60,743 bases of DNA from the NCBI GenBank assembly GCA_028346125.1, contig JAOMEV010000013.1, forward strand, positions 1 to 60,743, in the 5' to 3' direction. Below are positions 28,280 through 36,740 of the stretch, one piece after another. A program made the position numbers and the translations under genes. How positions within the stretch are numbered: position 1 is the first letter of the stretch; every line of letters starts with the position of its first letter. Under the pieces are notes generated by a model. It made no database searches. It was not told the DNA's origin and saw only the letters and a list, made by a program, of their open reading frames with translations. The DNA comes from Bacteriovoracales bacterium (GTDB lineage Bacteria > Bdellovibrionota > Bacteriovoracia > Bacteriovoracales > Bacteriovoracaceae).

Positions 28280-28762
28280 ATGATTTTAGGACATCTAACA
28301 GGTACTTACCTTGTAGTAAAAGTAATAAAGCCGAAGGCCACTTCCCTTATTATGGCCTCAACTCTTATTGGGGCCTATTTTCCAGATATGGTTGATAAAA
28401 GCTTAATGCTCCTAAATATCGGTAATGGAAGGTTTGTCGCCCATTCACTTCCGATGTTATCTCTTTTCCTGGTTGTTTGCTTTTGGATAGTCAACACAAA
28501 GCTAAAGGAACACGTCTCCCTTTTTATGTGGTTCTCCTTAGGTTGTTTTTTACACCTTCTCCAGGACTGGGTTCAATTAAAAACGCTTTTTTGGCCCTTT
28601 CTTGGTGGCCTAGATAGGCCAGTCTCAAGGTCTTTAATCAAAATTACAGTTAATTTTTACTCTTTTAAGACTTCCCCACTTATTTGGGCCGAACTTGTCA
28701 CTCATGGCCTTTTTGTTATCTACCAAATAGCCACATTTACTCGTAAGTATGCCCGTAAATAA
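28280..28762 (+). CDS. YdjM-like (DUF457) membrane metal-dependent hydrolase family protein
   Basis: 160 residues from ATG 28280, chosen because GGGAGG lies six bases upstream; an earlier in-frame ATG at 28244 has no ribosome site. The protein has four or so hydrophobic helices and the family's spaced polar motifs: GHLTGTYLV, GAYFPDMVDK, AHSLP and CFLHLLQDW, whose His and Asp residues are the putative metal ligands. The family is widespread and uncharacterised, loosely linked to the SOS response in E. coli. Its 3' end overlaps the convergent SRAP gene by 26 bases. Confidence 0.75.
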   Translation: MILGHLTGTYLVVKVIKPKATSLIMASTLIGAYFPDMVDKSLMLLNIGNGRFVAHSLPMLSLFLVVCFWIVNTKLKEHVSLFMWFSLGCFLHLLQDWVQLKTLFWPFLGGLDRPVSRSLIKITVNFYSFKTSPLIWAELVTHGLFVIYQIATFTRKYARK

Positions 28763-29414
28763 TAGATCCTCTTTTTGACAAGATTTCTATTGGAGAGACT
28801 TTTTTTTCCACGAAGGGGAAATCAAGCCACTCATCTATGGCCTCTTCCTTAAGAAACAAAGGGGCCCGATCATGACCTTGGGCCAAAACTTCGGAAGGAG
28901 GGTCATCCGTAATGAGGGCAAAACTTTCAAAAGTAAAAGACTTATCTTCAGAAATCCATTTATCGTAGAGCCCCGGTGCCCACATAATTTCCTTCTCTTT
29001 TGGAATAAAAGTAACAAGCCTTTTTTTTCCATCAGGCCCATTGACCCATTCGTAAAAATGTTTAAATGGAAAAAGGCAGTGATTTTTCCCTACAAGCGCC
29101 CGCCACGTTTTCCTTTTAAGGAGACCTTCCATCCTTGCATTATAAAGATTATATTTTGCGGGGACCTCTTCCAAGCTCCCTTCAGGCCTTATTCTATATC
29201 TCATTGGTCTAATATTTCTACGGCCACCTTGTGAAACAATTACCGGTGAAAAAGTATTGGGATAAATTCGATTATCTGGTCCAGGAACCTTAAACATTTT
29301 TGGGTTTTTCTTAGTTTCTTGACTAAGTGTAACAAAGGCATCCCTATCAGGAAACGCCCCAAAAATTTGTGCTAATTTTTTTAAATTCCTCTCAATTTTA
29401 ACTGAAAAGCACAT
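28737..29414 (-). CDS. SRAP-domain protein (abasic-site DNA-protein crosslinker, YedK/HMCES-like)
   Basis: 225 residues. The start at ATG 29414 is chosen over the TTG one codon earlier because the family needs Cys at position 2 after Met removal, and this start gives M-C-F-S. Other active-site residues are present: Asn92 in NLYNARME, Glu122 in HFYEWVNG and His181 in GHDRAP. The protein covalently traps abasic sites in single-stranded DNA, protecting them from breakage. The usual MCGR start is altered to MCFS. It overlaps the YdjM-like gene by 26 bases on the opposite strand; both families have SOS links. Confidence 0.92.
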   Translation of the reverse strand: MCFSVKIERNLKKLAQIFGAFPDRDAFVTLSQETKKNPKMFKVPGPDNRIYPNTFSPVIVSQGGRRNIRPMRYRIRPEGSLEEVPAKYNLYNARMEGLLKRKTWRALVGKNHCLFPFKHFYEWVNGPDGKKRLVTFIPKEKEIMWAPGLYDKWISEDKSFTFESFALITDDPPSEVLAQGHDRAPLFLKEEAIDEWLDFPFVEKKVSPIEILSKRGSIIYGHTYE

Positions 29415-29482
29415 CAATTATTCCCTCTAAATCTAACGGCCAAAACACCCGATAATAAATAAAAACCCCTCAGGGCAAAAAA

Positions 29483-30157
29483 GTGGAAAATGAAAACAGC
29501 TCACCCAAAGAAATAAAATTTGAAGCGACTCGAAAGAATCTTCAACTTCCCCGTCGAATTTTCCATATTTTCAATGGCACAGTTATCGCCACCCTTTACC
29601 TTTTTTATATTGAACATAGTTTCGCCGTTCATACTATCGGTATCGGAGTCTGCCTTTTTTACATTTTTGAACAGCTGAGATTAAAATACCCAGAGTACGC
29701 AAGTGCCTTTTCAAAAATCAGTTCTTATTTCTATAGGGCAGAAGAACAGCTAAAAGAATCTGCCATGATTCCCTATTCAATGGGGCTTCTTCTTACAATT
29801 TTGAGCTTTCCTAAAATTATCGCTGTTATTGCTATTTATACTTTAGCAATGGCAGATCCTCTCTCGGCCATTATAGGTATAAAATATGGTAAACACCCTA
29901 TTTTTGAAAACAAATCAATTGAAGGTTCGACAGCTTTTTTTGTCGCAACATTTCTATGTATCTACCTTCCTTTCCATTTTTATATTGGAATTTCCTGGGG
30001 TAAAAACTTAATGTTTTCCTTCATCTTGGCCATTCTCATGACCTTTTTTGAAATGCTCCCCTCAAGACTTGATGACAACCTTACAATACCAATTGTTACA
30101 TCTATTTTAATATGGATCGTGGCCTCTCTTTGGAATATTCCTCTAGGTCAGCCTTGA
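29483..30157 (+). CDS. Membrane CTP-dependent lipid kinase-like protein (dolichol/phytol/DAG kinase family)
   Basis: 224 residues from a GTG at 29483. After a charged N-terminus comes LPRRIFHIFNG, the arginine-rich entrance motif of the SEC59/DGK1/VTE5 superfamily, then about six membrane helices. ADPLSAIIGIKYGKHP and the later NKSIEGSTAFF are the core CTP-binding motifs, and DDNLTIP near the end is the matching last motif. Members phosphorylate long-chain isoprenoid alcohols or diacylglycerol. The true substrate is unknown. It overlaps the convergent dnaA-like gene by 15 bases. Confidence 0.85.
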   Translation: MENENSSPKEIKFEATRKNLQLPRRIFHIFNGTVIATLYLFYIEHSFAVHTIGIGVCLFYIFEQLRLKYPEYASAFSKISSYFYRAEEQLKESAMIPYSMGLLLTILSFPKIIAVIAIYTLAMADPLSAIIGIKYGKHPIFENKSIEGSTAFFVATFLCIYLPFHFYIGISWGKNLMFSFILAILMTFFEMLPSRLDDNLTIPIVTSILIWIVASLWNIPLGQP

Positions 30158-31321
30158 TTTCATTGATTCCAAGTGAAATTTTATTTGTGGGTCATTTTTA
30201 CCAATAAGGTTTTTTATTTTTTCGGCGGCATAAAGAATAGATGTGTGATCTCTACCAAACATTTTGCCAAGCTTAGTTAAACTTACCCCTTTAACAGAGT
30301 GAAGAAAATACATAGCAATGTGTCGGGGTAAGGAAAATTCCTTTTTACGAGAGTGTGAAAGAAGGTCTCCCTTTAGGATGCCAAAATAATTCGAGACTTT
30401 ACCTAGAATATCTTCCTCGAAACATGAAGAATCACTAATAACTTTGGGGGCCTCTTCCTCATTATTCTCAACGATGGGTGCTTCTTCAGTTTTAGGACCC
30501 ACATTAAATTTATAACGACATAAAGCACCTTCTAATCGGTAACCATTTTGACCATGCTTGGCAACTAAATCTTCTATAACGTCAATCTTGGCATCAAGAG
30601 AGTGCTCCTTTAAAAAAGTCTGGGCAAATGCCTTGGAAATGCCTTCATCGAAGTCTTCCAAAAGAGTAAAGAGTCCAGAGTTGAGTCTTTCAAAAAGTTT
30701 TTGAGAAAGTCCGGTTAAACTTTCTGGGGACTCACTTCCTGTCATAACAAGTTGTTTTCCTTTGAGCTTCAAATTATTAAAAATAAGACAAAAATCCCTT
30801 TGAAAGTCGGGGCACTCGAAACAAGGCTCAACATCGTCGATAAAAAGTCCATCTACCTCATCAGATGTTTCTTCTAGAAAGTAATGAAGTCCGTGTTCCC
30901 TCATAATGGCCCTATATCGACTAAGCAGTTCTCGACCACTTGTAAAATAAAGACGATAGGACTTATGTTTTTTAAGGATCTCTTTCCCAAGACCATGAAG
31001 AAGGTGGGTTTTTCCTAAACCCGGTCGGGAGTAAAAAAAGACGTAAGGGTAGGCCGAGCCTGGGCCTTCTAAAATTGACTTCGAGACTTTAAAGGCTTCT
31101 TCGTTACTTGCTCCCAAAAAGTAATTATCCCAAACATTCAGACTTGAAATAAGCCTTTCTCGAAGATACTTGAGATAATTTTTACGCAACGTTCTTTTTT
31201 TTCCCAAAGCTTGGATAGGTAAAAAAGAGGTTAAATCTTCCGAAGAATCCTCAGGAAGAGAGACTTCATCAGGGAAGTTAAGAAGTTCTAATTGCGTCCA
31301 TCCAGTTTTCACATCTGCCAT
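30143..31321 (-). CDS. DnaA-like replication initiator paralogue
   Basis: 392 residues. The AAA+ core shows RPGLGKTHLLHGLG (Walker A, with Ser in place of its first Gly), FIDDVEPC (Walker B), an ERLNSGL segment where DnaA has its arginine finger, and YRLEGAL (sensor II). A 35-residue acidic stretch links to a DnaA domain IV with LPRHIAMYFLH and FGRDHTSILYAAEKI, the DnaA-box-binding helix-turn-helix. The N-terminal 60 residues do not resemble domain I, so the helicase-loading interface may be missing. No dnaN, recF or gyrB is nearby, so it is more likely an accessory initiator or regulator than the oriC copy. Start is either ATG 31321 or the adjacent GTG 31324. Confidence 0.85.
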   Translation of the reverse strand: MADVKTGWTQLELLNFPDEVSLPEDSSEDLTSFLPIQALGKKRTLRKNYLKYLRERLISSLNVWDNYFLGASNEEAFKVSKSILEGPGSAYPYVFFYSRPGLGKTHLLHGLGKEILKKHKSYRLYFTSGRELLSRYRAIMREHGLHYFLEETSDEVDGLFIDDVEPCFECPDFQRDFCLIFNNLKLKGKQLVMTGSESPESLTGLSQKLFERLNSGLFTLLEDFDEGISKAFAQTFLKEHSLDAKIDVIEDLVAKHGQNGYRLEGALCRYKFNVGPKTEEAPIVENNEEEAPKVISDSSCFEEDILGKVSNYFGILKGDLLSHSRKKEFSLPRHIAMYFLHSVKGVSLTKLGKMFGRDHTSILYAAEKIKNLIGKNDPQIKFHLESMKSRLT

Positions 31322-31418
31322 CACTGTTAAACATCATCTAAGAAATGTGGTAAGTTTCCAATACTAGAACAATTTAACTTAAGGTCAATCATTTTTGTCT
31401 GGTTTTTAGGAGATTCAA

Positions 31419-32147
31419 ATGAAACATGATTTAAATCAAAAAAACTTTCAACATATTGTGATTCTCACGGGGGCCGGAATTTCTGCAGAATCGGGAATAA
31501 AAACATTTCGTGACCACAATGGGCTTTGGGAAAATCATCGAATTGAAGATGTCGCCTCACCGGAGGGTTTTGAAAGAGACCCTTCCATGGTCTACAACTT
31601 TTATAACAAAAGGCGAGAGCAACTCCTCTCACCGGACCTAAAGCCCAACTTTGGCCACCTTGCTCTTGCAAAGCTTGAAAAAAATTTTCATGGTAAAACA
31701 ACTTTAGTTACCCAGAATGTGGATAATCTTCATGAAAGTGCCGGTCAACAAAATATTATTCATATGCATGGAGAACTTCTTAAAATGAGGTGCCTTACTA
31801 CAAACGAAGTCTTCACAACAGAACAAAGCTTCGATGGTCAAACACTTTGCGCTTGCTGCCAAAGGCCAAACCAATTAAGACCTCACATTGTTTGGTTTGG
31901 AGAAGTTCCTTTCTCAATGGATAGAATTCAACTGGAGCTCTCTAACTGCGACCTCTTTTTTTCCATTGGAACTTCTGGACAGGTCTATCCGGCCGCAATG
32001 TTTGGGCAAATTGCAAAACAAAATGGCGCCCTGACGGTTGAAATTAATAAAGACCCTACGGAGAATTCTCCTTTTTTTGATAAATCGATCATTGGAAAAG
32101 CAGGAGAAATTCTTCCTCCCTTTGTTGATAATTTCCTAAATTCCTAA
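31419..32147 (+). CDS. cobB: NAD-dependent protein deacylase (sirtuin, CobB type)
   Basis: 242 residues. The NAD fold begins GAGISAESGI (19-27); FYNKRR supplies Tyr62 and Arg65, the pair that lets SIRT5/CobB enzymes remove succinyl groups; TQNVDNLH and HMHG (His117) form the active site. The zinc site is reduced as in E. coli CobB, with Cys125 and a CACC cluster at 144-147. It removes acyl groups from lysines using NAD. A clear TTAGGAG ribosome site precedes it. Divergent from the dnaA-like gene with about 95 bases between. Confidence 0.94.
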   Translation: MKHDLNQKNFQHIVILTGAGISAESGIKTFRDHNGLWENHRIEDVASPEGFERDPSMVYNFYNKRREQLLSPDLKPNFGHLALAKLEKNFHGKTTLVTQNVDNLHESAGQQNIIHMHGELLKMRCLTTNEVFTTEQSFDGQTLCACCQRPNQLRPHIVWFGEVPFSMDRIQLELSNCDLFFSIGTSGQVYPAAMFGQIAKQNGALTVEINKDPTENSPFFDKSIIGKAGEILPPFVDNFLNS

Positions 32148-32223
32148 AATTTATCTCAAATTGACATCTCGACGAAGAAGTTTTTAAAATTTTAGAGTAA
32201 CTTTATTGGAGGCAAAAAGAATC

Positions 32224-33417
32224 ATGGATAGATTACTTCAAATTCATATTCTTCTCGTATGTCTATTAAACTTCATTTTTATCCCAACTCTTAAATCTCA
32301 ACCTGCTATAAAATCCTATCAATTTGAAAAGGACTTTACTGATTCATGGGGACTCAAGCAAAAACTCTCCCTAAAAATAAGAAGAATCGTTAATGAAGGG
32401 CGCCCACCAATCATCCTTTCCCACGCTCTTGTCCTCAACGGACGCGCTATGGAAAAAATTGGACTAAAATTATGGGAACAAGGCTATGACGTTTGGCTTC
32501 CCAATGTTAGAGGGCATGGAAATGGGGAAGAAAAATCGACTATTTCACCCTACCGTCCCAATGACTACGGTTTTGACGAGATGCTCAAGGAAGACATCCC
32601 TCTCATTTTTAAAAAAGTATCAGATATCACTCAACAGAAAATTAACCTTATAGGTTTTTCTATGGGGGCCCTGCTCTGGGAAAAGTACCTCTCTGGATTC
32701 GCAAAGGGACCTTCGGGAAAACTTATAAAAAGTCAAAGTGCTGCTAAAGAAAGGGGCAAACTTGTAAAAAGCTTTATTGCTTTAGGTATTCCTCTTAATT
32801 TTAAAAATGTTAATCCCCAAATCAGACTCCTTTTTTACCCAACCCTGCCTCTCGTAGGGGCGACCCATTTTTTTATTCCTCTTACATCAAACCACACTCC
32901 CGAAGATAGATTCCCACTAACAATTAGGGAATGGGCGAGAAGGAACCTCATTAGAACAATAAAACCTATCTTTCTCCAAGTTCTCCCCTTGGGTATCTTG
33001 AGTAGCGAAGGTATCGATGTAAAAAATGGAGAATTTGAAGAGCTGACCTACGACCATATTTCTCAGGCCCATACAGACCTCGCCTACGATTTTGTTCGCT
33101 GGCTTTGGAATCCCTTTGGATCAAGAGACGGACGTGTAATCTATTCCGGCAAAAGACCTATCACAACGCCAACCCTCATAATTTTAGGAGAGAAGGATTA
33201 CCTTGCTCCTTTTGAAGGCTCCAAAGAAATCGTTAAGTCCGTTTATCCTAAAAATTCAGTGCAAAAAGTTTTAAAGTTCTGCAAAAAAGCACATGTGGAT
33301 ATGATTCTTAAAAGAGCACTTTCCTCCCTGACTGAAACTATGCTAGAATTTTTGGAACACCCTAATGATTTTAAAACAGGTAACCCCGATCTTACTCAGA
33401 TAGGGGATTGTCTGTAA
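32224..33417 (+). CDS. Exported alpha/beta hydrolase (lipase-like)
   Basis: 397 residues from ATG 32224. An upstream in-frame TTG at 32206 overlaps the GGAGG ribosome site and is rejected. The N-terminus (DRLLQIHILLVCLLNFIFIPTL) is a signal peptide or anchor. Motifs: LSHALVLNGR (oxyanion region), LPNVRGHG, GFSMGA with nucleophile Ser146, GEKDYLAP (acid) and KKAHVDMI (His). The arrangement resembles acid lipases and other large-cap esterases. A small unknown gene follows after 19 bases. Confidence 0.85.
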   Translation: MDRLLQIHILLVCLLNFIFIPTLKSQPAIKSYQFEKDFTDSWGLKQKLSLKIRRIVNEGRPPIILSHALVLNGRAMEKIGLKLWEQGYDVWLPNVRGHGNGEEKSTISPYRPNDYGFDEMLKEDIPLIFKKVSDITQQKINLIGFSMGALLWEKYLSGFAKGPSGKLIKSQSAAKERGKLVKSFIALGIPLNFKNVNPQIRLLFYPTLPLVGATHFFIPLTSNHTPEDRFPLTIREWARRNLIRTIKPIFLQVLPLGILSSEGIDVKNGEFEELTYDHISQAHTDLAYDFVRWLWNPFGSRDGRVIYSGKRPITTPTLIILGEKDYLAPFEGSKEIVKSVYPKNSVQKVLKFCKKAHVDMILKRALSSLTETMLEFLEHPNDFKTGNPDLTQIGDCL

Positions 33418-33436
33418 CTTATAGAGGACTAGAAAA

Positions 33437-33718
33437 ATGAAAGGGCCCTCAGAAAAAATCAGATGTTTCGTCATTGCTGATGATTACAGGTGGCATGTTC
33501 TGACAAACTCTATTGAGGAGTTTCACAAGTACGCCCTTTCTTATCTTGCCCTTATGAATAGTTCCAGAAAAGAAAATCACTACTACTTCAAAAACCTCTT
33601 TTTAAGTCCAGAAGAGTATGATCAAATTCTTCAGCAAATGAGAGGGCAACGAAATGCCTCAGAAATCTTATCAGCTAAAAGTCCTCCGAAAAAAGGACAT
33701 CTTAAAATTGTAGATTAA
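33437..33718 (+). CDS. Small unknown protein (93 residues)
   Basis: Not recognised. It has a good start context (GAGGACTAGAAAA then ATG) and lies 19 bases after the lipase-like gene on the same strand, so translation is likely. The middle is rich in aromatic and charged residues (IADDYRWHVLTNSIEEF, HYYFKNLF) and the tail is Lys/Pro-rich. No signal peptide, membrane segment or cysteine motif. Probably cytoplasmic. Confidence 0.65.
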   Translation: MKGPSEKIRCFVIADDYRWHVLTNSIEEFHKYALSYLALMNSSRKENHYYFKNLFLSPEEYDQILQQMRGQRNASEILSAKSPPKKGHLKIVD

Positions 33719-33822
33719 AACATTGTAAGATTATATTTAACAAAGAGTGAAAAATCTTTTATTTTCTAAGAAGCAACACAAATACAGAAGAAATACTTTC
33801 TTTTGATTGAAGGAATTCGATT

Positions 33823-36708
33823 ATGGGTCTTTTAGAAAATCTCGTCTCCTCCCTAAAAAGGGACCAGGCCTCAAAACTGAAGTTAAGCCACAAAGAAGAG
33901 AACGCTCTTTCAGAAATCGAAAAACTAAAAGATATGAAGGACTTTAAGGCCCTTATTCAAAAAATTAATTCTCTTGAGGTCCTTGAGACTTTAAACAATG
34001 CATCTAGACAGGACGACCCCAAAGTCTCTCAACTCATTTTAGATAGAAGAAATACAATCTGTTTCCAAAAAGTTCTAAACTCAACCATCTTTAATGAAGA
34101 AATATCCTCATCCCTAGACAAAATTACCCAAAACGAAAAACTAGTTAAGATCATTCTAGAAAAAGAATTTGGTCCTCTAAGAGAAAAGGCCATTCAAAAA
34201 ATACGAGAGGAAAAAGAGCTCATTAAACTTGCAAGGAAGATAAACTCTCCCAAATGGGGCAAAGTTGTCATCAATAGAATTGCCAATATCGATAGCTTAA
34301 AGTCACTCTCTCAAAATGCCTCCCATAAGAAAGTTAAAGTATATGCTAAGGAAAGAATTGAGGAACTCTTAAATCAAAGTGATCAAGAAGGTCCAAAGTT
34401 AGCACTTCTGGCCGAAAAAATTGAAGCATTTCTAAAACATTACTCCGAAACAAAGGCCACACTTTTTCTCCAAGACTTTAAAAAATCCTTTTTCGATGAA
34501 ATGAAACACTTTGATGAAACCCCACCTATATCTATAACCATCCAACAAAAAATTGAAATCATTGAAAAAAGAATTCAAGAAAAAATAAATGCAGAGGAAT
34601 CCCTCCAAAAAGCAAAAGATTTAGTAAAAACTTACGAGCTCAAACTTCAAAGCGGTGATAAAATCACGGAAGTCCAATCTCATGAATTCCAATCCCTTTG
34701 GGACGAACTCGATTGGGCACCCGTCTCTCTTAAAGAAAGAGAAGATTTAAGTAAAAAGTTTTTCCTACTCCTTGAAAAACTTACCGATAAAGACCTTGAA
34801 AAAAGAATCCACGCGAAGGAAAAATCCCAGGAAAAAATAGAAGCGCTCTTGGAGTCCCTTGAAAAGGTTGTGGAAACGAAAGGCCAAAACATCATTGACA
34901 AATGGCGTCGTTTTGAAAAAGAATGGGAATTTCAAAAAAGTAAAATCGAAATTCCTAAAAGTTTGTCAGAGAGAAAGTCAAAAATTCAAAATATCGTTCA
35001 AGAGCAGAAAAAGAAATTTTCGGAGTCCACTTCTAAATCAAGGCCCAAAGAAGGCAGACTAGACCCTAAAGGCCTCCTGAAAAAATTAAAAAAGCTCGTA
35101 AGAAACCCAAATCACCGAGGAGTCCAAAAAGAGGTCAATTCTATAAAAAAACAGTGGGAGCTCCTTCTTAAAAACTCTGAAAGTCTTGTTCGACCTTTTG
35201 TCAATGAGTTCGAATCTTTGGCCGAACAATTTATAGAAAACCAAAGCCAGTTTCGGAAGGAGAAAGACTGGGAGAATTGGTCAAACGATCGGAAAAGACA
35301 AGAAATTTTCGATGACCTTAAGAAAACAATGGATCAGGACATTATTAAAAGTTTAGGTTCAAAAATTAAAGAATATCAAAAAGAATGGAAAGAACTCAAA
35401 GTTAAAGGGGACACAGAGCTTGAAAACAGCTTTTTAAAGCTCATTGATGAGGCAAAAAATAAATGCCTCGAGGCCAAGAAAAGCATCCACGAAAAACTAA
35501 AGCTTATTTTACCTGACCTGGGCCCTCTAACAGAGGTCTTTATTAAAGAAAAAAGTGAAGAGGTAAAATCTATCCAAAGAGAGTTCTCTATTATTGGCCC
35601 TTTACCAAAAGGTATAGGAGAAGAGCTTACTCAAGACTTCCAAAATACGTGTCAGCATTTCTTTGACCAAAGGAAGGCCTTCAATAACCAAAAAGTTGAA
35701 GCGCGACAAGAAAATTATAAAATCAAAAAAGAAATTTACGAAAATGCCAAGGCCCTTATTAGTTCCAATGAAAGTGAAAGTATAAAAAAAGTTATTGCTC
35801 TTCAAAAAAAGTGGAAAACAATTGGTCCCGTGCCCTCTGAAAAAAAAGACAAGCTCTGGGAAGATTTTCAAAACGTTTGCCATGAATTCTTTAATAACCT
35901 TGATAAAGAAAAGGCAGGGAACCAAGGAAAAAAAGAGACTCTTTGTCAAAAAATGGAAAATATAGTCTCAGAGCTCAATGAAGATACCCACTTTAAGGAT
36001 ATTGCCCAAAAGGTAAAAAAACTTCAACAGGAATGGAAGCAAATTGGACCCATTCCTAAAACAACCGACGAAATTCTTTGGAAAAAATTTAGAGGGAACT
36101 GCGACATCTTTTTTGAATCGAGAGATAAGTTTCTTGAGAAGAGGAAAGACCAATACGCCAAGAACGAAGTTTTAAAAAGGGCCCTTCTCAATGAATGTGA
36201 ACAAATATATCAAGACAACTCTTGGAAAGATCGGACTGAAAAAATTCTAGAAATCCAAAAAAATTGGAAAGAAATCGGCCCGGCGCCTAAAAGTATTGAG
36301 AAAGAACTCTGGAAAGAGTTTAAACTTTATTGCGATGATTTTTTTTCCAAAAAGAAAGATTATTTCAATACTCAGCTTGAAGAAAAAAAAGAGCATTTAA
36401 AAATCAAAAAGGATATTTGTATCCAACTTGAGGCCCTGGCCAAACTTAGTCTCGAAGATACAAATTTGGAAATAGTAAACGATTCAATTGATGTGGCCAA
36501 ACAACTGAAATGGGGATTACGCCTGAAAAGTGAAGTCGTCATTCCAGGGGATCCTCCACAAACCAAAAGAAAGGCCATCGGTAAGGTTATCGAACTTCAA
36601 AAATTATGGAAAAGCACAGGAAGGGTTCCGAAGGAAGATGAAGAAGAGCTTTGGGAACGGTATAGAAGTCTTACTGGGCTCTTTTTTACAAACGACCAAA
36701 AAAATTAG
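33823..36708 (+). CDS. Large DUF349 repeat protein
   Basis: 961 residues, charged and almost entirely helical. The second half holds several copies of the DUF349 unit, recognised by a recurring LQKKWKxIGPVP...LWxxF...C..FF pattern; clear copies start near residues 660, 730, 800 and 930, with more diverged ones before. DUF349 proteins are coiled-coil proteins of unknown function found in many bacteria, including Bacteroidetes and Bdellovibrio-type genomes. No signal peptide. The stop codon lies within a bidirectional terminator. Confidence 0.88.
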   Translation: MGLLENLVSSLKRDQASKLKLSHKEENALSEIEKLKDMKDFKALIQKINSLEVLETLNNASRQDDPKVSQLILDRRNTICFQKVLNSTIFNEEISSSLDKITQNEKLVKIILEKEFGPLREKAIQKIREEKELIKLARKINSPKWGKVVINRIANIDSLKSLSQNASHKKVKVYAKERIEELLNQSDQEGPKLALLAEKIEAFLKHYSETKATLFLQDFKKSFFDEMKHFDETPPISITIQQKIEIIEKRIQEKINAEESLQKAKDLVKTYELKLQSGDKITEVQSHEFQSLWDELDWAPVSLKEREDLSKKFFLLLEKLTDKDLEKRIHAKEKSQEKIEALLESLEKVVETKGQNIIDKWRRFEKEWEFQKSKIEIPKSLSERKSKIQNIVQEQKKKFSESTSKSRPKEGRLDPKGLLKKLKKLVRNPNHRGVQKEVNSIKKQWELLLKNSESLVRPFVNEFESLAEQFIENQSQFRKEKDWENWSNDRKRQEIFDDLKKTMDQDIIKSLGSKIKEYQKEWKELKVKGDTELENSFLKLIDEAKNKCLEAKKSIHEKLKLILPDLGPLTEVFIKEKSEEVKSIQREFSIIGPLPKGIGEELTQDFQNTCQHFFDQRKAFNNQKVEARQENYKIKKEIYENAKALISSNESESIKKVIALQKKWKTIGPVPSEKKDKLWEDFQNVCHEFFNNLDKEKAGNQGKKETLCQKMENIVSELNEDTHFKDIAQKVKKLQQEWKQIGPIPKTTDEILWKKFRGNCDIFFESRDKFLEKRKDQYAKNEVLKRALLNECEQIYQDNSWKDRTEKILEIQKNWKEIGPAPKSIEKELWKEFKLYCDDFFSKKKDYFNTQLEEKKEHLKIKKDICIQLEALAKLSLEDTNLEIVNDSIDVAKQLKWGLRLKSEVVIPGDPPQTKRKAIGKVIELQKLWKSTGRVPKEDEEELWERYRSLTGLFFTNDQKN

Positions 36709-36731
36709 GGGCCAAAACCTGACCCCCTAAT
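36704..36731. terminator. Bidirectional rho-independent terminator
   Basis: ATTAGGGG (36704-36711) pairs with CCCCTAAT (36724-36731) around a 12-base loop. On the plus strand it is followed by CCTTTTCTTTT; on the minus strand by a run of seven T. It separates the convergent DUF349 and transglutaminase genes and includes the DUF349 stop codon. Confidence 0.85.
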
Positions 36732-36740
36732 CCTTTTCTT

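Noticed and set aside
31719..31727. Perfect DnaA box (reverse complement) close to the dnaA-like gene
   Set aside because: It coincides with the conserved sirtuin codons for N-V-D-N, which force this sequence.
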